Shown in pieces: positions 1 through 9,068 of a DNA stretch of 64,000 nt. A program made the translations under genes and the position numbers. Origin of the DNA: Actinoplanes sp. TBRC 11911 (GTDB taxonomy: Bacteria; Actinomycetota; Actinomycetes; Mycobacteriales; Micromonosporaceae); assembly GCF_012933445.1 (NCBI RefSeq), contig NZ_JABBNC010000019.1:62001-126000 (forward strand), given 5' to 3'. Position 1 is the first letter of the stretch. Each line of letters starts with the position of its first letter. The notes under the pieces were generated by a model. It searched no databases, was not told the DNA's origin, and worked only from the letters and a program-made list of their open reading frames with translations.

Positions 1-687
1 GGTATCGGTCTGGGCGCGATCGTGCGCCAGGCCGGGTGGTACGACCTGCACTCGGTGCCCGGTAAGGGAACCGTGCTGGCCGCGCGGGTCTGGCCCGGCG
101 AAGCGCCCGCTACCTGGGCGGCCGGGCTCACGCGTCCGCTCACCGGCGAAACGGTCAGCGGCGACGCGTACGGGGTCAAGGAGATCGACGGCCGGCGGCA
201 GCTTCTCATGGTGGACGGTCTGGGCCACGGCGGTCTGGCCGCGGCGGCGTCGGCCGAGGCGGTACGCGCGTTCGCCGAGACTCCGCTGGCACCCCCGGCC
301 GCCGTGGTGGAGACCCTGCACCGGCGGCTGTCGCACACGCGCGGCGCCGCGCTCGCCGTCGCCGAACTGGACGGATCCGCCGGCGTGGTGCGCTACGCCG
401 GGCTCGGCAACATCTCCGGCACCGTGCTGGCCCCCAGCAATCGGCGTGGCATGGTCTCGCTCCCCGGCATCGCCGGACACCAGCGGCGCCAGATCCGCCA
501 GTACGACTACCCGCTGCCACCGGAGGCGGTTGTGCTGCTGCACAGCGACGGTGTGGTGGACCGGTGGGATCCGGCAGCATATCCCGGCGTGCTCGGCCAT
601 TCACCCCTGGTCATCGCCGCGACCGTGCTGCGCGACGCGGGGACCCGCCACGACGACGCCGGCGTGCTGGTCGGCGGGCTCCGGTGA
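1..687 (+). CDS. RsbT/RsbX-type regulator: anti-sigma HATPase fused to SpoIIE-like phosphatase (5' end missing)
   Basis: The reading frame is open from the first base, so the start lies upstream. The visible part begins with the end of an RsbT/RsbW-type ATPase fold (GIGLGAIVRQAG, then SVPGKGT). A small SpoIIE/PP2C-like phosphatase domain follows, with acidic motifs MVDGLGHGG, LHSDGVVD and RHDDAGVLV. This fusion is known from partner-switching stress modules, where it modifies a phosphorylated STAS protein. The stop shares bases with the GTG of the next gene (GTGA), which implies translational coupling. The target is not known. Confidence 0.8.
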   Translation, partial: GIGLGAIVRQAGWYDLHSVPGKGTVLAARVWPGEAPATWAAGLTRPLTGETVSGDAYGVKEIDGRRQLLMVDGLGHGGLAAAASAEAVRAFAETPLAPPAAVVETLHRRLSHTRGAALAVAELDGSAGVVRYAGLGNISGTVLAPSNRRGMVSLPGIAGHQRRQIRQYDYPLPPEAVVLLHSDGVVDRWDPAAYPGVLGHSPLVIAATVLRDAGTRHDDAGVLVGGLR

Positions 688-2033
688 AGCCGCTGATGCG
701 GCAGCGGCTGCGCGTCGCGCAGGACGTCTTCGCGGTGCGCCAGCTGGGCCGCGAGGTGGCCCGCGCGGTCGGCATGGAACAGCAGGACCAGACCCGGCTG
801 GCCACCGCCCTCAGCGAGGTGGGCCGGGTGCTGCTCGCCGACGGCTCCACCGCGGACGTGGTGTTCGTCGCGGACGTCGACGGGGTAACCACCACCCTGA
901 GGGTGACTGTGGAGAATTCCGGTGGGAGCCGCGCGGCCGAACTGGGTACACAACTCGCCCAGGTGGGTCGTCTCGTGGACACGTTGGAGGTCGGTGATGC
1001 CGGAAACGGCACTGTCGTACGCATGGCTCGGCGAATCCCGGCGAGTGCGCCGCCGCTGACCCCGCAACGCATGGACGACATTCGCGCCCGGCTGGCCAAC
1101 CATGTTCCGGGCACTCCGCTGGACGAGCTGCATGTCCAAAACGAGCAGCTGATCGCGGCCCTCGACGAGGTCCGCGCGCAACGTGACGACCTGGCCCGGC
1201 TGAACGCCGAGCTGGAGGAGACCAACCGCGGCGTGATGGCGCTCTACCACCAGTTGTCCGACGAACTGGAGGAGACGAACCGCGGCGTGGTCGCGCTCTA
1301 CGCCGAGCTGGACGAGCGCTCGCTGCAGCTACGCGGGGCCAGCGAGGCGAAGAGCCGGTTCCTGGCCAACGTCAGCCACGAGCTGCGCGCCCCGGTCACC
1401 GCGATCATCGGGCTGGGCCGGCTGCTCACCGACGAGGCCTCGGACAGCCTCACCGAGGAGCAGCACCGCCAGGTCGACCTCATCCGGGGCTCCGCCACCG
1501 ACCTGTTGACGCTGGTCAATGATCTGCTGGACCTGGCCAAGGCGGAGGCCGGCCGGGTGGAGCCGAGGTGGACGGACGTCGATCTCAGGGCGATGTTCGG
1601 GCAGTTGCGCGGCACGCTGCGCCCGCTGGCGACCCGTCCGGAGGTGGACTTCCGCATCGACGACCCGGCGGTGGCGTCGCTGCGCTCGGACGAGACGCTG
1701 CTCGGCCGGGTGCTGCGCAACCTGCTGACCAACGCGCTCAAGTTCACCGCGGCCGGATCGGTGCGGCTCAGCGTGCGCCGGGTGGACGGCGACGCCGAGT
1801 TCGTGGTCGCGGACACCGGCACCGGCATCCCGCCCGAGCAGCACGAACGTATCTTCGAGGAGTTCTACCAAGTGCCCGGCAGCAGCGCGCTGAGCGGACG
1901 GGGCACCGGCCTCGGGCTGCCCTACGCGCGGCGGCTGGCCGGCATCCTCGGCGGGGCGCTGCGGCTCGAGTCGGAGCCCGGCCGCGGCAGCAGGTTCACG
2001 CTCCGTCTTCCGATGACGGTGCCGGCGCCATGA
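684..2033 (+). CDS. Histidine kinase with N-terminal RsbW-like ATPase domain
   Basis: The protein has 449 residues from a GTG that overlaps the upstream stop. Residues about 15-125 resemble an RsbW-type anti-sigma ATPase (ALSEVGRVLLADG; a degenerate N-box region near VENSGG). A heptad-rich coiled coil follows, in which ELEETNRGV-ALY occurs twice 18 residues apart. Then come a HisKA domain (phospho-acceptor His about 232 in SHELRAP) and HATPase_c (N-box RNLLTNALKF about 346, G1 DTGTGIP, G2 GRGTGLGLP). There is no membrane segment, so it is cytoplasmic. It is coupled by ATGA to the response-regulator phosphatase downstream, its probable phosphotransfer partner. The input signal is unknown. Confidence 0.85.
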   Translation: MKPLMRQRLRVAQDVFAVRQLGREVARAVGMEQQDQTRLATALSEVGRVLLADGSTADVVFVADVDGVTTTLRVTVENSGGSRAAELGTQLAQVGRLVDTLEVGDAGNGTVVRMARRIPASAPPLTPQRMDDIRARLANHVPGTPLDELHVQNEQLIAALDEVRAQRDDLARLNAELEETNRGVMALYHQLSDELEETNRGVVALYAELDERSLQLRGASEAKSRFLANVSHELRAPVTAIIGLGRLLTDEASDSLTEEQHRQVDLIRGSATDLLTLVNDLLDLAKAEAGRVEPRWTDVDLRAMFGQLRGTLRPLATRPEVDFRIDDPAVASLRSDETLLGRVLRNLLTNALKFTAAGSVRLSVRRVDGDAEFVVADTGTGIPPEQHERIFEEFYQVPGSSALSGRGTGLGLPYARRLAGILGGALRLESEPGRGSRFTLRLPMTVPAP

Positions 2034-3556
2034 GCCAGACCACCGTCCTCGTCGTCGACGACAGCGCGCCCAAGCGGTATCTGCTGGTGAGCTGGCTGAG
2101 CCGGGCCGGCTTCCGGGTGTTGCAGGCCGAGACCGGCGCCGAGGCGTTGCGGATGCTGCCCGGCGCCGGCATCGATCTGGTCGTGCTCGACGTCAAGCTG
2201 CCGGACATGAGCGGTTTCGAGGTCGGCGAGAAAATCAAGAGCGATCCCGCGTACGGGGCTCTCCCCGTCATCCACGTGTCCGCGCACGCGGTCGACGTCG
2301 CCGATCGGACCCAGGGCCTGAACCGTGGTGCCGACGCGTACCTGGTCGAGCCGATCGAACCGGACGAGCTGGTGGCGACCGCCCAGGCCGTACTGCGGTA
2401 CTACTCGGCGCGGCGGCGTGCCGAACTGCTCGCCGCCCGGATGGTCCGCCTCGCCGAGACCACGCTCGCCATCAACACCGCGTCCACTCTGGACGAGTTG
2501 CTGCGGGCCGCGGTGGCCGGGGCGGAGAGCATCTTCGGCGCTCCGGTGGTCGTGCTCGCGGAGAGCGCCGAGGGCGAAAGCCGAGCCGCCGTGTCGCCGG
2601 GCGGGATGCGTACCTGGTCGGTTGCCGAAAGTGACGTCGCGGTGGGTTCGCTGGTCCGCACCGATCAACCCGCCGATTGGGACCTGATCGAATGGCCGGA
2701 CGGCGAATCGGTGGCCGTCGCCGCTGCCCGGCTGCGCATCGACCGTCCGCCCGTCTACGTGGCCGCGCCGAGCAGCTCGCAGACCCCGGGTTTTCCGGTG
2801 CTGCGCCAGCTTTCCCAGGCGGTCGCGGCCGCGGTGGAGGCGCAGCGCTCCTACGACGAGGAGCACCGGATCGCGGTCACCCTGCAGCGCAGCCTGCTGC
2901 AGTCCCGGCTACCCAGCGTGCCGGGTCTGGACCTGGCCGTACGCTACGAGCCGGCCGCCGCGCAGACCGAGGTGGGCGGCGACTTCTACGAACTCACCAT
3001 GCTCGACGGCCGGTTGCTGGTGGCGATCGGCGACGTCGCGGGCCACTCGCTGCACGCCGCCACGGTGATGGCCGAGATCAGGCACGCCGTACGCGCGTAC
3101 GCGGTCGAAGGTCATCCGCCGGGCGCCGTGCTGCAGCTCGTCAACCGGTTCATGCGTACCGTGCTGCCGGCCGACTCGGCGACGGTCTGCCTGTTCACGC
3201 TCGACCCGGCCACCGGCGCGGTGCGGATGGCCAGCGCCGGTCACCTGCCGCCGCTGCTGCACACGGCCGACGGCGTGCGCTACGTCGAGACCCGCGGTCC
3301 GTTGCTCGGCATCAACGCGTCCCGCCCGGACGACCTCGAGTTCGTGCTCCCGCCGGGCGGCACGCTGGTCCTCTACACCGACGGGCTGGTCGAGCGCCGC
3401 GACACCGACATCGACGTCGGTCTGACCGCGCTCGCGGCCGCCGCCCGCAGCATCGACGCCGACCTGAACGCGTTCTGCCGCCGCCTGCTCGTTCAGCTCG
3501 GCGGCACCGGCCAGCAGGCGGACGACGTCGCGGTGGTCGCCATCCGCCGGTCCTGA
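2030..3556 (+). CDS. Response regulator-GAF-SpoIIE phosphatase (RsbU-like)
   Basis: The protein has 508 residues and its ATG overlaps the kinase stop (ATGA). The REC domain spans residues 1-120 with the VVDD acidic pair and phospho-acceptor D54 (VVLDVKLPD). The usually invariant lysine of the beta-5 loop is replaced by glutamate (AYLVEPIEP, E107). A GAF-like segment lies at about 135-270 and a SpoIIE/PP2C domain at about 285-508, with GGDFYE, GDVAGHS, YTDGLVERR and ADDVAVVAI supplying the metal-binding acids. By family knowledge it dephosphorylates an anti-anti-sigma STAS protein when its REC domain is phosphorylated. It is the last gene of the three-gene unit. Confidence 0.88.
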   Translation: MSQTTVLVVDDSAPKRYLLVSWLSRAGFRVLQAETGAEALRMLPGAGIDLVVLDVKLPDMSGFEVGEKIKSDPAYGALPVIHVSAHAVDVADRTQGLNRGADAYLVEPIEPDELVATAQAVLRYYSARRRAELLAARMVRLAETTLAINTASTLDELLRAAVAGAESIFGAPVVVLAESAEGESRAAVSPGGMRTWSVAESDVAVGSLVRTDQPADWDLIEWPDGESVAVAAARLRIDRPPVYVAAPSSSQTPGFPVLRQLSQAVAAAVEAQRSYDEEHRIAVTLQRSLLQSRLPSVPGLDLAVRYEPAAAQTEVGGDFYELTMLDGRLLVAIGDVAGHSLHAATVMAEIRHAVRAYAVEGHPPGAVLQLVNRFMRTVLPADSATVCLFTLDPATGAVRMASAGHLPPLLHTADGVRYVETRGPLLGINASRPDDLEFVLPPGGTLVLYTDGLVERRDTDIDVGLTALAAAARSIDADLNAFCRRLLVQLGGTGQQADDVAVVAIRRS

Positions 3557-3564
3557 GCCTGCGC

Positions 3565-4269
3565 TCAGCGGCGCACCAGCGCCAGCAGCAGCGCGAGGCC
3601 GGAACGCAGCAGATAGATCAACGCCTTGCCCGGCGAGTTGCTCGGCGTGCCGCCCTGGCGGGGTCGCATCGCGACCGGAATCTGGCGGATCGCGAAGCCG
3701 GCCCGTTTTGCCTGAACGATCGTGTCGACCGTGTCACCGAGATACTCCACCGGGTAGCGGCGTGAGTAGAACGCGATGAGCTGCCGGTTGCAGGCGCGGT
3801 AGCCGGAGGTGGTGTCGGTCAGTTTCGTCCCGGCGATCGCGGACAGAGCGTAGGAAAGCAGTCGCATCGCCCACTGCCGCGGACCGCGCACCTTGTATTG
3901 GCCCTCACCGGCGAACCGGGCGCCGATGACCAGGTCGGATTCACTGAGCGCGGCCATCATGTCGTGGATGTAGCGGGGATCGTGCTGGCCGTCGGCGTCC
4001 ATCTGGACGGCGATGTCGTAGTCGTTTTCCAGGGCGTACCGATAGCCGAGCCGGCGGGCGCCGCCGACACCGAGGTTGTAGGGCAGCCGGAGAACCTTCG
4101 CGCCGGCGGCCCGGGCCACCGAGACCGTGTCGTCGTCGGAGCAGTCGTCGACGACGAGGATGTCGGTGGCCGGAACCTGCTGCTGGATTTCCTTGATCAC
4201 ATTGGTGATCGACGCGGATTCGTTCCAGGCGGGCATGATAGTGAGCACACGTTCGGCCGTCGCGGTCAT
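3565..4269 (-). CDS. Family 2 glycosyltransferase, dolichol-phosphate-mannose-synthase type
   Basis: The protein has 234 residues. It shows a GT-A fold with the PAWNES start, VDDCSDDDT nucleotide-sugar loop, MDADGQHDP (the DxD metal site) and VIGARF. There is a short hydrophobic C-terminus (ALIYLLRSGLALLLALV). Proteins of this type usually transfer a sugar to a polyprenyl phosphate on the inner membrane face. The ATG overlaps the stop of the upstream DUF2304 gene by 4 bases, a very common actinobacterial pairing. The donor sugar cannot be read from the sequence. It probably feeds the GT-C transferase encoded divergently at 4910. Confidence 0.85.
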   Translation of the reverse strand: MTATAERVLTIMPAWNESASITNVIKEIQQQVPATDILVVDDCSDDDTVSVARAAGAKVLRLPYNLGVGGARRLGYRYALENDYDIAVQMDADGQHDPRYIHDMMAALSESDLVIGARFAGEGQYKVRGPRQWAMRLLSYALSAIAGTKLTDTTSGYRACNRQLIAFYSRRYPVEYLGDTVDTIVQAKRAGFAIRQIPVAMRPRQGGTPSNSPGKALIYLLRSGLALLLALVRR

Positions 4270-4649
4270 CGTGTCGCCGCCTTCTCGCGCGATCCGTCCA
4301 AATCGATCTTTTCCCGCAAAGCATCCACATCGCTACGAAGCAGCGAAATCTCTTCGGAGAGGTCGCGGGTCTCCTCCTCCAGCCGACTGCATTCCCAGGA
4401 GAGATGCACGGCGACCAGGACCAGGAAGACAACGGCGAGGAAGAGGACCAGGCTCAGGCCGGACGCGATGCCCAGCAGGGAGGTGAACCTGTCGAGCAGC
4501 GTCGGAACCAGCGCGAGCGGAAGCATGCCGATCGCAACGACCAGCCACAACGCGCCGTATTTCTCGCGCATCTGGCGCCGGCGGAGCAGCTCGAAGATAA
4601 CAGCGAACATGACGACCCCGGTAGCGGCCGTCACGAATACAAGCCTCAT
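4266..4649 (-). CDS. DUF2304 small membrane protein
   Basis: The protein has 127 residues. Three hydrophobic segments (about 2-20, 35-53 and 63-84) are followed by an amphipathic helix or coiled coil of about 40 residues (LEEETRDLSEEISLLRSD). This matches the DUF2304 family, which almost always sits next to a polyprenyl-phosphate glycosyltransferase, as here. A scaffold or partner role is plausible but unproven. GAGGG lies 6 bases upstream of the ATG. The gene is co-transcribed and translationally coupled with the GT2 gene. Confidence 0.8.
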   Translation of the reverse strand: MRLVFVTAATGVVMFAVIFELLRRRQMREKYGALWLVVAIGMLPLALVPTLLDRFTSLLGIASGLSLVLFLAVVFLVLVAVHLSWECSRLEEETRDLSEEISLLRSDVDALREKIDLDGSREKAATR

Positions 4650-4909
4650 GGTTTTCCCTCAATGCCCCCGTGGGCGGGCGAGCGGTAGCTCAGGAGTGCC
4701 GACCATACGGGAGCTAGACGGTTAGCGATCAAGGGGAAGCGCGGCCGTATTCTAAGGGAACCGCACAAGACCATTGAGTTACGGGACCGGTCGAAGCCGC
4801 AGACGGTCGAGCGGACTGCGTCCTCTCGGGGTTAGCTGTTACGTTGTCGCCGATCATTCGCGCGGGCGACGCGGCCGACGGCGCTCCGGCAGAGGGAAAC
4901 AAAACCGAC
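4650..4909. other. Divergent intergenic region
   Basis: This 260-bp gap separates the DUF2304/GT2 pair (minus strand) from the GT-C transferase (plus strand) and must hold promoters for both. I see no convincing -35/-10 pair and no RNA gene. A TTG at 4844 could extend the plus-strand gene by 22 codons, but the ATG at 4910 is the better start. Confidence 0.4.
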
Positions 4910-6673
4910 ATGACTGATGTGACGTCGCCTGCCCGGTCGGAGGCACCGGCCGAAGAGGCACCGGTGGCAGCGGGTCGCGGTTCAAAGTGGTGGGTCCTGG
5001 TCGCCGTGCTGGCGCTGGGCTGGCTGGCCGGTGTCCTGTGGCGGGTGTGGCTGGGACACCCTGTCACACATCCGGTCGCGCACACCGACGAAGACAGCTA
5101 CATGAACGCGGCGCGGGCCATCGCCGGCGGGCCGGGCGGGTTCAGCTCGGAAAACACGCTGTTCCGCCGCATCGGATACCCGCTGTTCGTTTCGCCCGCT
5201 TTTGCGTTCGGCCTGACTTTCACCGAGTCGTACCGGATTGTTCAGGTTCTCAACGCCATCGTGAACGCGGCTACGCTGCCACTGGCGTACCTGCTCGCCC
5301 GCCGTATGTTCCGCATGGAGAAGTGGCCGGCGGTCGCCGTCGCGTTCGCCGCGGGCACCCTGCCGGCAGCGGTTTTCTGGTCCCTGATCGGGATGACCGA
5401 CTCGGTGCTGGCGCCCTTGGTGCTCGGCTGGCTGCTCGCGATCCATTGGTGGGTCGGATCTCCCGGCCGCAAGTGGGCGGCCGTCAGCGCCGGCGTGGTC
5501 ACCGGACTGATCTATCTGGTGCACATCCGTGGCACGCTCCTCGTCCTGCTCTTCCTCGCGTTCCTGGTGTTGCTGGTCATCCGGCGCCGGGTCACCGCCC
5601 GTATGGCGGCCCTGTCGGCGGTGCCGCTGATCGCGTTGATCGCCTTCAACCAGCTGGTCATCACCCTGCTCGGCGGCAAGGTCCACCTGATCGGCAGCAT
5701 CGGCACCGACACCACCGCGGGAGTGCTGACCAGCGGTCACCGGCTCCAGGTGCTGCTCACCTCGACCGGCACCAGCCTCTGGTACCTGTGTGTGGTCAGT
5801 GCCGGGCTGGCCGGGATCGGCTGGGCGGTCAGCGCCCGCGAGATGTGGCGTCCGACACGTGATGCCGCGTTCCGCTGGACGGCCGGGCTGGCCCTGTTCA
5901 GCACGGTCGGCGTGGCCCTCGGGGCGGCCGCGATCCTGGCGGGCCTGACCAGCGCCAACGCGGACGCGATCTACTCACGGTACGTGCAGATGTTCGTACC
6001 GTTCTGGTTGGTGTTCGGCTTCGCCGTGCTGCTGAACGCCAAACTCCGTACCAGCCTGAAGCACGCCGTGCTGCCGGTGCTCGTACTGGCCGTCGGCGGC
6101 GGGTTGATCGCGTTGCGGTTGTCCTATGCCAACCGGCACGGAACCCATCTGGCGTACGGCGCCTTCGGCGGCCCGGACCTGATGACCATCACGGCCGGCT
6201 GGACCCGGATGCGTCCGCTGGTCGGCGTCGCCATCGGGGTGGTCGGGCTCCTGGTGCTCCTCGTCGGCGCCCGGACGCGCAAGCTGGCGATCTCGCTGCT
6301 GGCGGTCATCGTGCTGGCGAACGGCGTGACCATGGTGGTGATGCGAAAGCACATCCTGATCCCGCTCGGCGCGGTGGCCACCCCGGCGAAGAGCCTCGCC
6401 AGCCTCGGTGTGGGTCCCGGCGACCGCGTCGCGTTCGCTCCGCGGCTACCCAACCCCGCGTACTACAGCTTCTATCACGATGTGTCGTGGTCCGAGGTCG
6501 ATCTCTCCATCTACAAGGCCGGGATCCAAGAGCCGCCGGCCGACATCAACGTCGTGATCGGTTGTTGGGGCCTGGGCGCGGACCGGGACTTCGACGGCAC
6601 CAAGTACGGCTTCCACTTCGTCGGTGGCAGCAAGAAGGGATTCTGGGCGGTGTGGCGGCGGGACACGAAGTGA
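4910..6673 (+). CDS. Polytopic membrane glycosyltransferase, GT-C/family 39-like
   Basis: The protein has 587 residues from ATG 4910, with AGAGGG about 13 bases upstream. A first membrane helix at about 27-46 precedes an extracytoplasmic loop with the acidic cluster HTDEDSY (D60-D62). That is where GT-C enzymes carry their catalytic acid. About ten further hydrophobic helices follow, then a soluble C-terminal domain. Enzymes of this class take a sugar from polyprenyl phosphate and add it to an exported glycan or protein. Its stop overlaps the GTG of the flippase gene (GTGA), so the two are probably one unit. Substrate unknown. Confidence 0.7.
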   Translation: MTDVTSPARSEAPAEEAPVAAGRGSKWWVLVAVLALGWLAGVLWRVWLGHPVTHPVAHTDEDSYMNAARAIAGGPGGFSSENTLFRRIGYPLFVSPAFAFGLTFTESYRIVQVLNAIVNAATLPLAYLLARRMFRMEKWPAVAVAFAAGTLPAAVFWSLIGMTDSVLAPLVLGWLLAIHWWVGSPGRKWAAVSAGVVTGLIYLVHIRGTLLVLLFLAFLVLLVIRRRVTARMAALSAVPLIALIAFNQLVITLLGGKVHLIGSIGTDTTAGVLTSGHRLQVLLTSTGTSLWYLCVVSAGLAGIGWAVSAREMWRPTRDAAFRWTAGLALFSTVGVALGAAAILAGLTSANADAIYSRYVQMFVPFWLVFGFAVLLNAKLRTSLKHAVLPVLVLAVGGGLIALRLSYANRHGTHLAYGAFGGPDLMTITAGWTRMRPLVGVAIGVVGLLVLLVGARTRKLAISLLAVIVLANGVTMVVMRKHILIPLGAVATPAKSLASLGVGPGDRVAFAPRLPNPAYYSFYHDVSWSEVDLSIYKAGIQEPPADINVVIGCWGLGADRDFDGTKYGFHFVGGSKKGFWAVWRRDTK

Positions 6674-8052
6674 CGGTGCGCCAGAGCCCCAAGCCCTCGC
6701 TGCGCTCCCGGCCCATGGTCGGTGGCGCCACCTCGGTGGGGATCGGCTACCTGCTGGTGGGGGGTGCCGGGTACCTCTTCCTCGCCGTCGCGAGCCGGCT
6801 CTTCGACCAGTCGGCGTACTCCGCTCTCACCTCCGTCTACCTCATCGCGAACATCATCGGGCCCGGGTTGTTCAGCGCCCTGGAACAGGAAACCAGCCGC
6901 AACGTGTCGGTCGGGCTCGTCCGGGGAGAGGACGTGCGGCCCGTCGTCCGGCAGCTCGCGCTGATTTCCGGCCTGCTGTTCGCCGCGGTCGTCGTGGTCC
7001 TGCTCGCGCTGGCGCCGGTGTTGCTGCCGGGCGTCCTGCGTGGTTACGGCCTGCTGCTGGTCGGGCTACTCGTAGCGAGCGGCTCCTACGCGACCGTGTC
7101 GATCACCCGCGGCGTCTTCGGCGGCAAGCGGGTGTTCGGGAGGTACGCGACCTCGATCGGTGTGGAGGGCGTCTTCCGGCTGGCCGTCTGCCTGGTTCTG
7201 GCCGCGCTCGCGCTCGCCGGCGTGGTTGCCACCTCGTCACATGACGGGGCCGGCGCCTACGGTCTCCTGTTCTGCGCGGCCCCGCTGATGGCGGTGCTGG
7301 TGACGGCACGCTGGTTCGCCGCCGAGCTGGAGCCGTTCAAGGGCCGGCCCGTCGTGAAACAGCCGATGGGCAAGCTTGCTCGTGGCGTCGGCCTGCTCAC
7401 CGTGTCGATGGCCCTGTCGATGGCGATCGCGAACGGCGCACCCGTCGTCGTCAGCGCGATCCTGACCAACGACCCCGGCAGCGCCGGAGTGATCGCGACG
7501 TTCGCGTCCGCGGTCGTGCTCGCGCGGATACCGCTGTTTGTTTTCCAAGGCGCTCAACCCCTCGTGCTGCCGTCCTTCGCTCGAGCCGCCGCGCGGGCCG
7601 AGATGGACGGCGACGTGGCCCCGCTACGACGGGCCATCAAGCAGGCGCTCCTGCTGGTCCTGGCCGCTGGCGTCCTCGCACTGCTGGTCGCGGCCGTTCT
7701 CGGTCATTGGCTCGGCAAGCTCGCGTTCGGGCCGGCTTTCGACGGCTCCAACGGGCTGATCTTCGCGTTGATGGTCGGCACCGTCGGGAGCATGGCGATT
7801 CAGATCGCGCAGCCTGCGCTTCTGGCCCTGCGCCACCATCGCTGGGTCGCGGTCGGCTGGACGGTCGGGGCGGCGACTTTCGCGGCCGCCTTCACGTTGC
7901 CTTTCTCCGCCGTGACCGACGCGGTGGTCGCCCAGCTGGTCAGCGCTGGGACGACGGTCGGCGTTCTCGGTGTCGTTCTGTTCCGCGCGCTGCGGCGCGT
8001 ATCAGCCGTTCCTCGTCAAACCCCGGAGTTCAGCGATGTCCAGCGCCCCTGA
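6670..8052 (+). CDS. Polysaccharide flippase (Wzx/MATE-like, MOP superfamily)
   Basis: The protein has 460 residues from a GTG overlapping the previous stop. It is hydrophobic throughout, with about 12 to 14 predicted helices and the start typical of polysaccharide exporters (GGATSVGIGYLLVGGAGYLFLAVASR). It probably moves lipid-linked oligosaccharides or sugar precursors across the membrane. It sits between the GT-C transferase and a GT2 transferase, and beside the rhamnose genes, which supports a role in a rhamnose-containing surface glycan. No Wzy polymerase or ligase is recognisable nearby. The next gene starts 17 bases before its end. Confidence 0.75.
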   Translation: MTVRQSPKPSLRSRPMVGGATSVGIGYLLVGGAGYLFLAVASRLFDQSAYSALTSVYLIANIIGPGLFSALEQETSRNVSVGLVRGEDVRPVVRQLALISGLLFAAVVVVLLALAPVLLPGVLRGYGLLLVGLLVASGSYATVSITRGVFGGKRVFGRYATSIGVEGVFRLAVCLVLAALALAGVVATSSHDGAGAYGLLFCAAPLMAVLVTARWFAAELEPFKGRPVVKQPMGKLARGVGLLTVSMALSMAIANGAPVVVSAILTNDPGSAGVIATFASAVVLARIPLFVFQGAQPLVLPSFARAAARAEMDGDVAPLRRAIKQALLLVLAAGVLALLVAAVLGHWLGKLAFGPAFDGSNGLIFALMVGTVGSMAIQIAQPALLALRHHRWVAVGWTVGAATFAAAFTLPFSAVTDAVVAQLVSAGTTVGVLGVVLFRALRRVSAVPRQTPEFSDVQRP

Positions 8053-9067
8053 GCGGGATGTGCGGGTTAGCGCAGTAGTGCTCGCCTACAAGAGCGAGCC
8101 CTGGCTACAGCGCTCGGTCGAAGCACTGCTTTCCTCGGAGAAGGTGATCGTCGACGTCGTGCTCGTCGACAACGGGTGCACGACCGACGACGTGGACGTC
8201 CTCGAGCGGCTTGACGGCGTCACCGTGCTGCGCCCGGGGACCAACACCGGCTTCGCCGGAGGGTGCAACCTGGGAGCCGCGGCCGCCACCGGCGACTACG
8301 TGGCGTTGGTCAACGGTGACGCGGTGGTGGAGCCGACGACGATTGCCCGTCTGGTCGAGGAGGCGTCGCGGCCGGACGTCGGGATCGCCGCGGCGAGCAT
8401 CCGGCTGGCGGACAACCCCGCTCTGCTCAACGCCGGCGCCAATCCGATCCACGTGCTGGGATTGTCGTGGTCGGGGCGGATGGGCGAGCCGGAGACCCTC
8501 ACCGAGCCGATGGAGACGGCGGGCGGGTCCGGTGCGTGCGTCGTCATCCCGAAGCAGCACTGGGATGCGCTCGGCGGGTTCGACCAGGAGTACTTCGCAT
8601 ATCAAGAGGACGCCGAATTGTCGCTACGCACGTGGCGCCGGGGGCTTCGCGTCCTGTACGTGCCCGACGCCGTCGCCGTGCACCGCTACGAATTCTCGCG
8701 GCATGACTTCAAGATGTACCTGCTGGAGCGCAACCGGCTCATGGTGGTGGGCACGCTCTGGAGCACCCGCGCCCTCGTGCTGCTGGCCGTGCCGTTCGCC
8801 TTCCTGGAGGCGGGGATGATCCTGCTGGCCCTCAAGCAGGGCTGGTTGGGCGCCAAGGTTCGCGGCTGGCGCTGGCTGTGGACAAACCGGGGCCACGTCG
8901 CCCGGCGCCGCAGGGAACTGCAGGCCGAGCGCGTGACACCCGATCGGCTGTGGATGTCCCGGCTCACCACCGAGATCGACGCGGCGGTCATCCCGGTGCC
9001 GGCCCTCGCCGGCCTGGTCAACGGCCTGATCGGTACGTGGTGGCGCGTGGTGCGCCGGTGGATCTGA
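8036..9067 (+). CDS. Family 2 glycosyltransferase, rhamnosyltransferase-like
   Basis: The protein has 343 residues; ATG 8036 lies inside the end of the flippase gene and is preceded by CCCGGAG. The GT-A fold shows VLVDNGCTTDD, NTGFAGGCNLG, VNGDAVVEP (in place of DxD) and the acceptor-site segment GGFDQEYFAYQEDAELSLR. A hydrophobic stretch follows (LVLLAVPFAFLEAGMILLAL). This pattern is typical of rhamnosyl- and galactofuranosyl-type transferases. With rmlABCD directly downstream, dTDP-rhamnose is the likely donor, though this is inference from context. Confidence 0.78.
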   Translation: MSSAPERDVRVSAVVLAYKSEPWLQRSVEALLSSEKVIVDVVLVDNGCTTDDVDVLERLDGVTVLRPGTNTGFAGGCNLGAAAATGDYVALVNGDAVVEPTTIARLVEEASRPDVGIAAASIRLADNPALLNAGANPIHVLGLSWSGRMGEPETLTEPMETAGGSGACVVIPKQHWDALGGFDQEYFAYQEDAELSLRTWRRGLRVLYVPDAVAVHRYEFSRHDFKMYLLERNRLMVVGTLWSTRALVLLAVPFAFLEAGMILLALKQGWLGAKVRGWRWLWTNRGHVARRRRELQAERVTPDRLWMSRLTTEIDAAVIPVPALAGLVNGLIGTWWRVVRRWI

Positions 9068-9068
9068 G

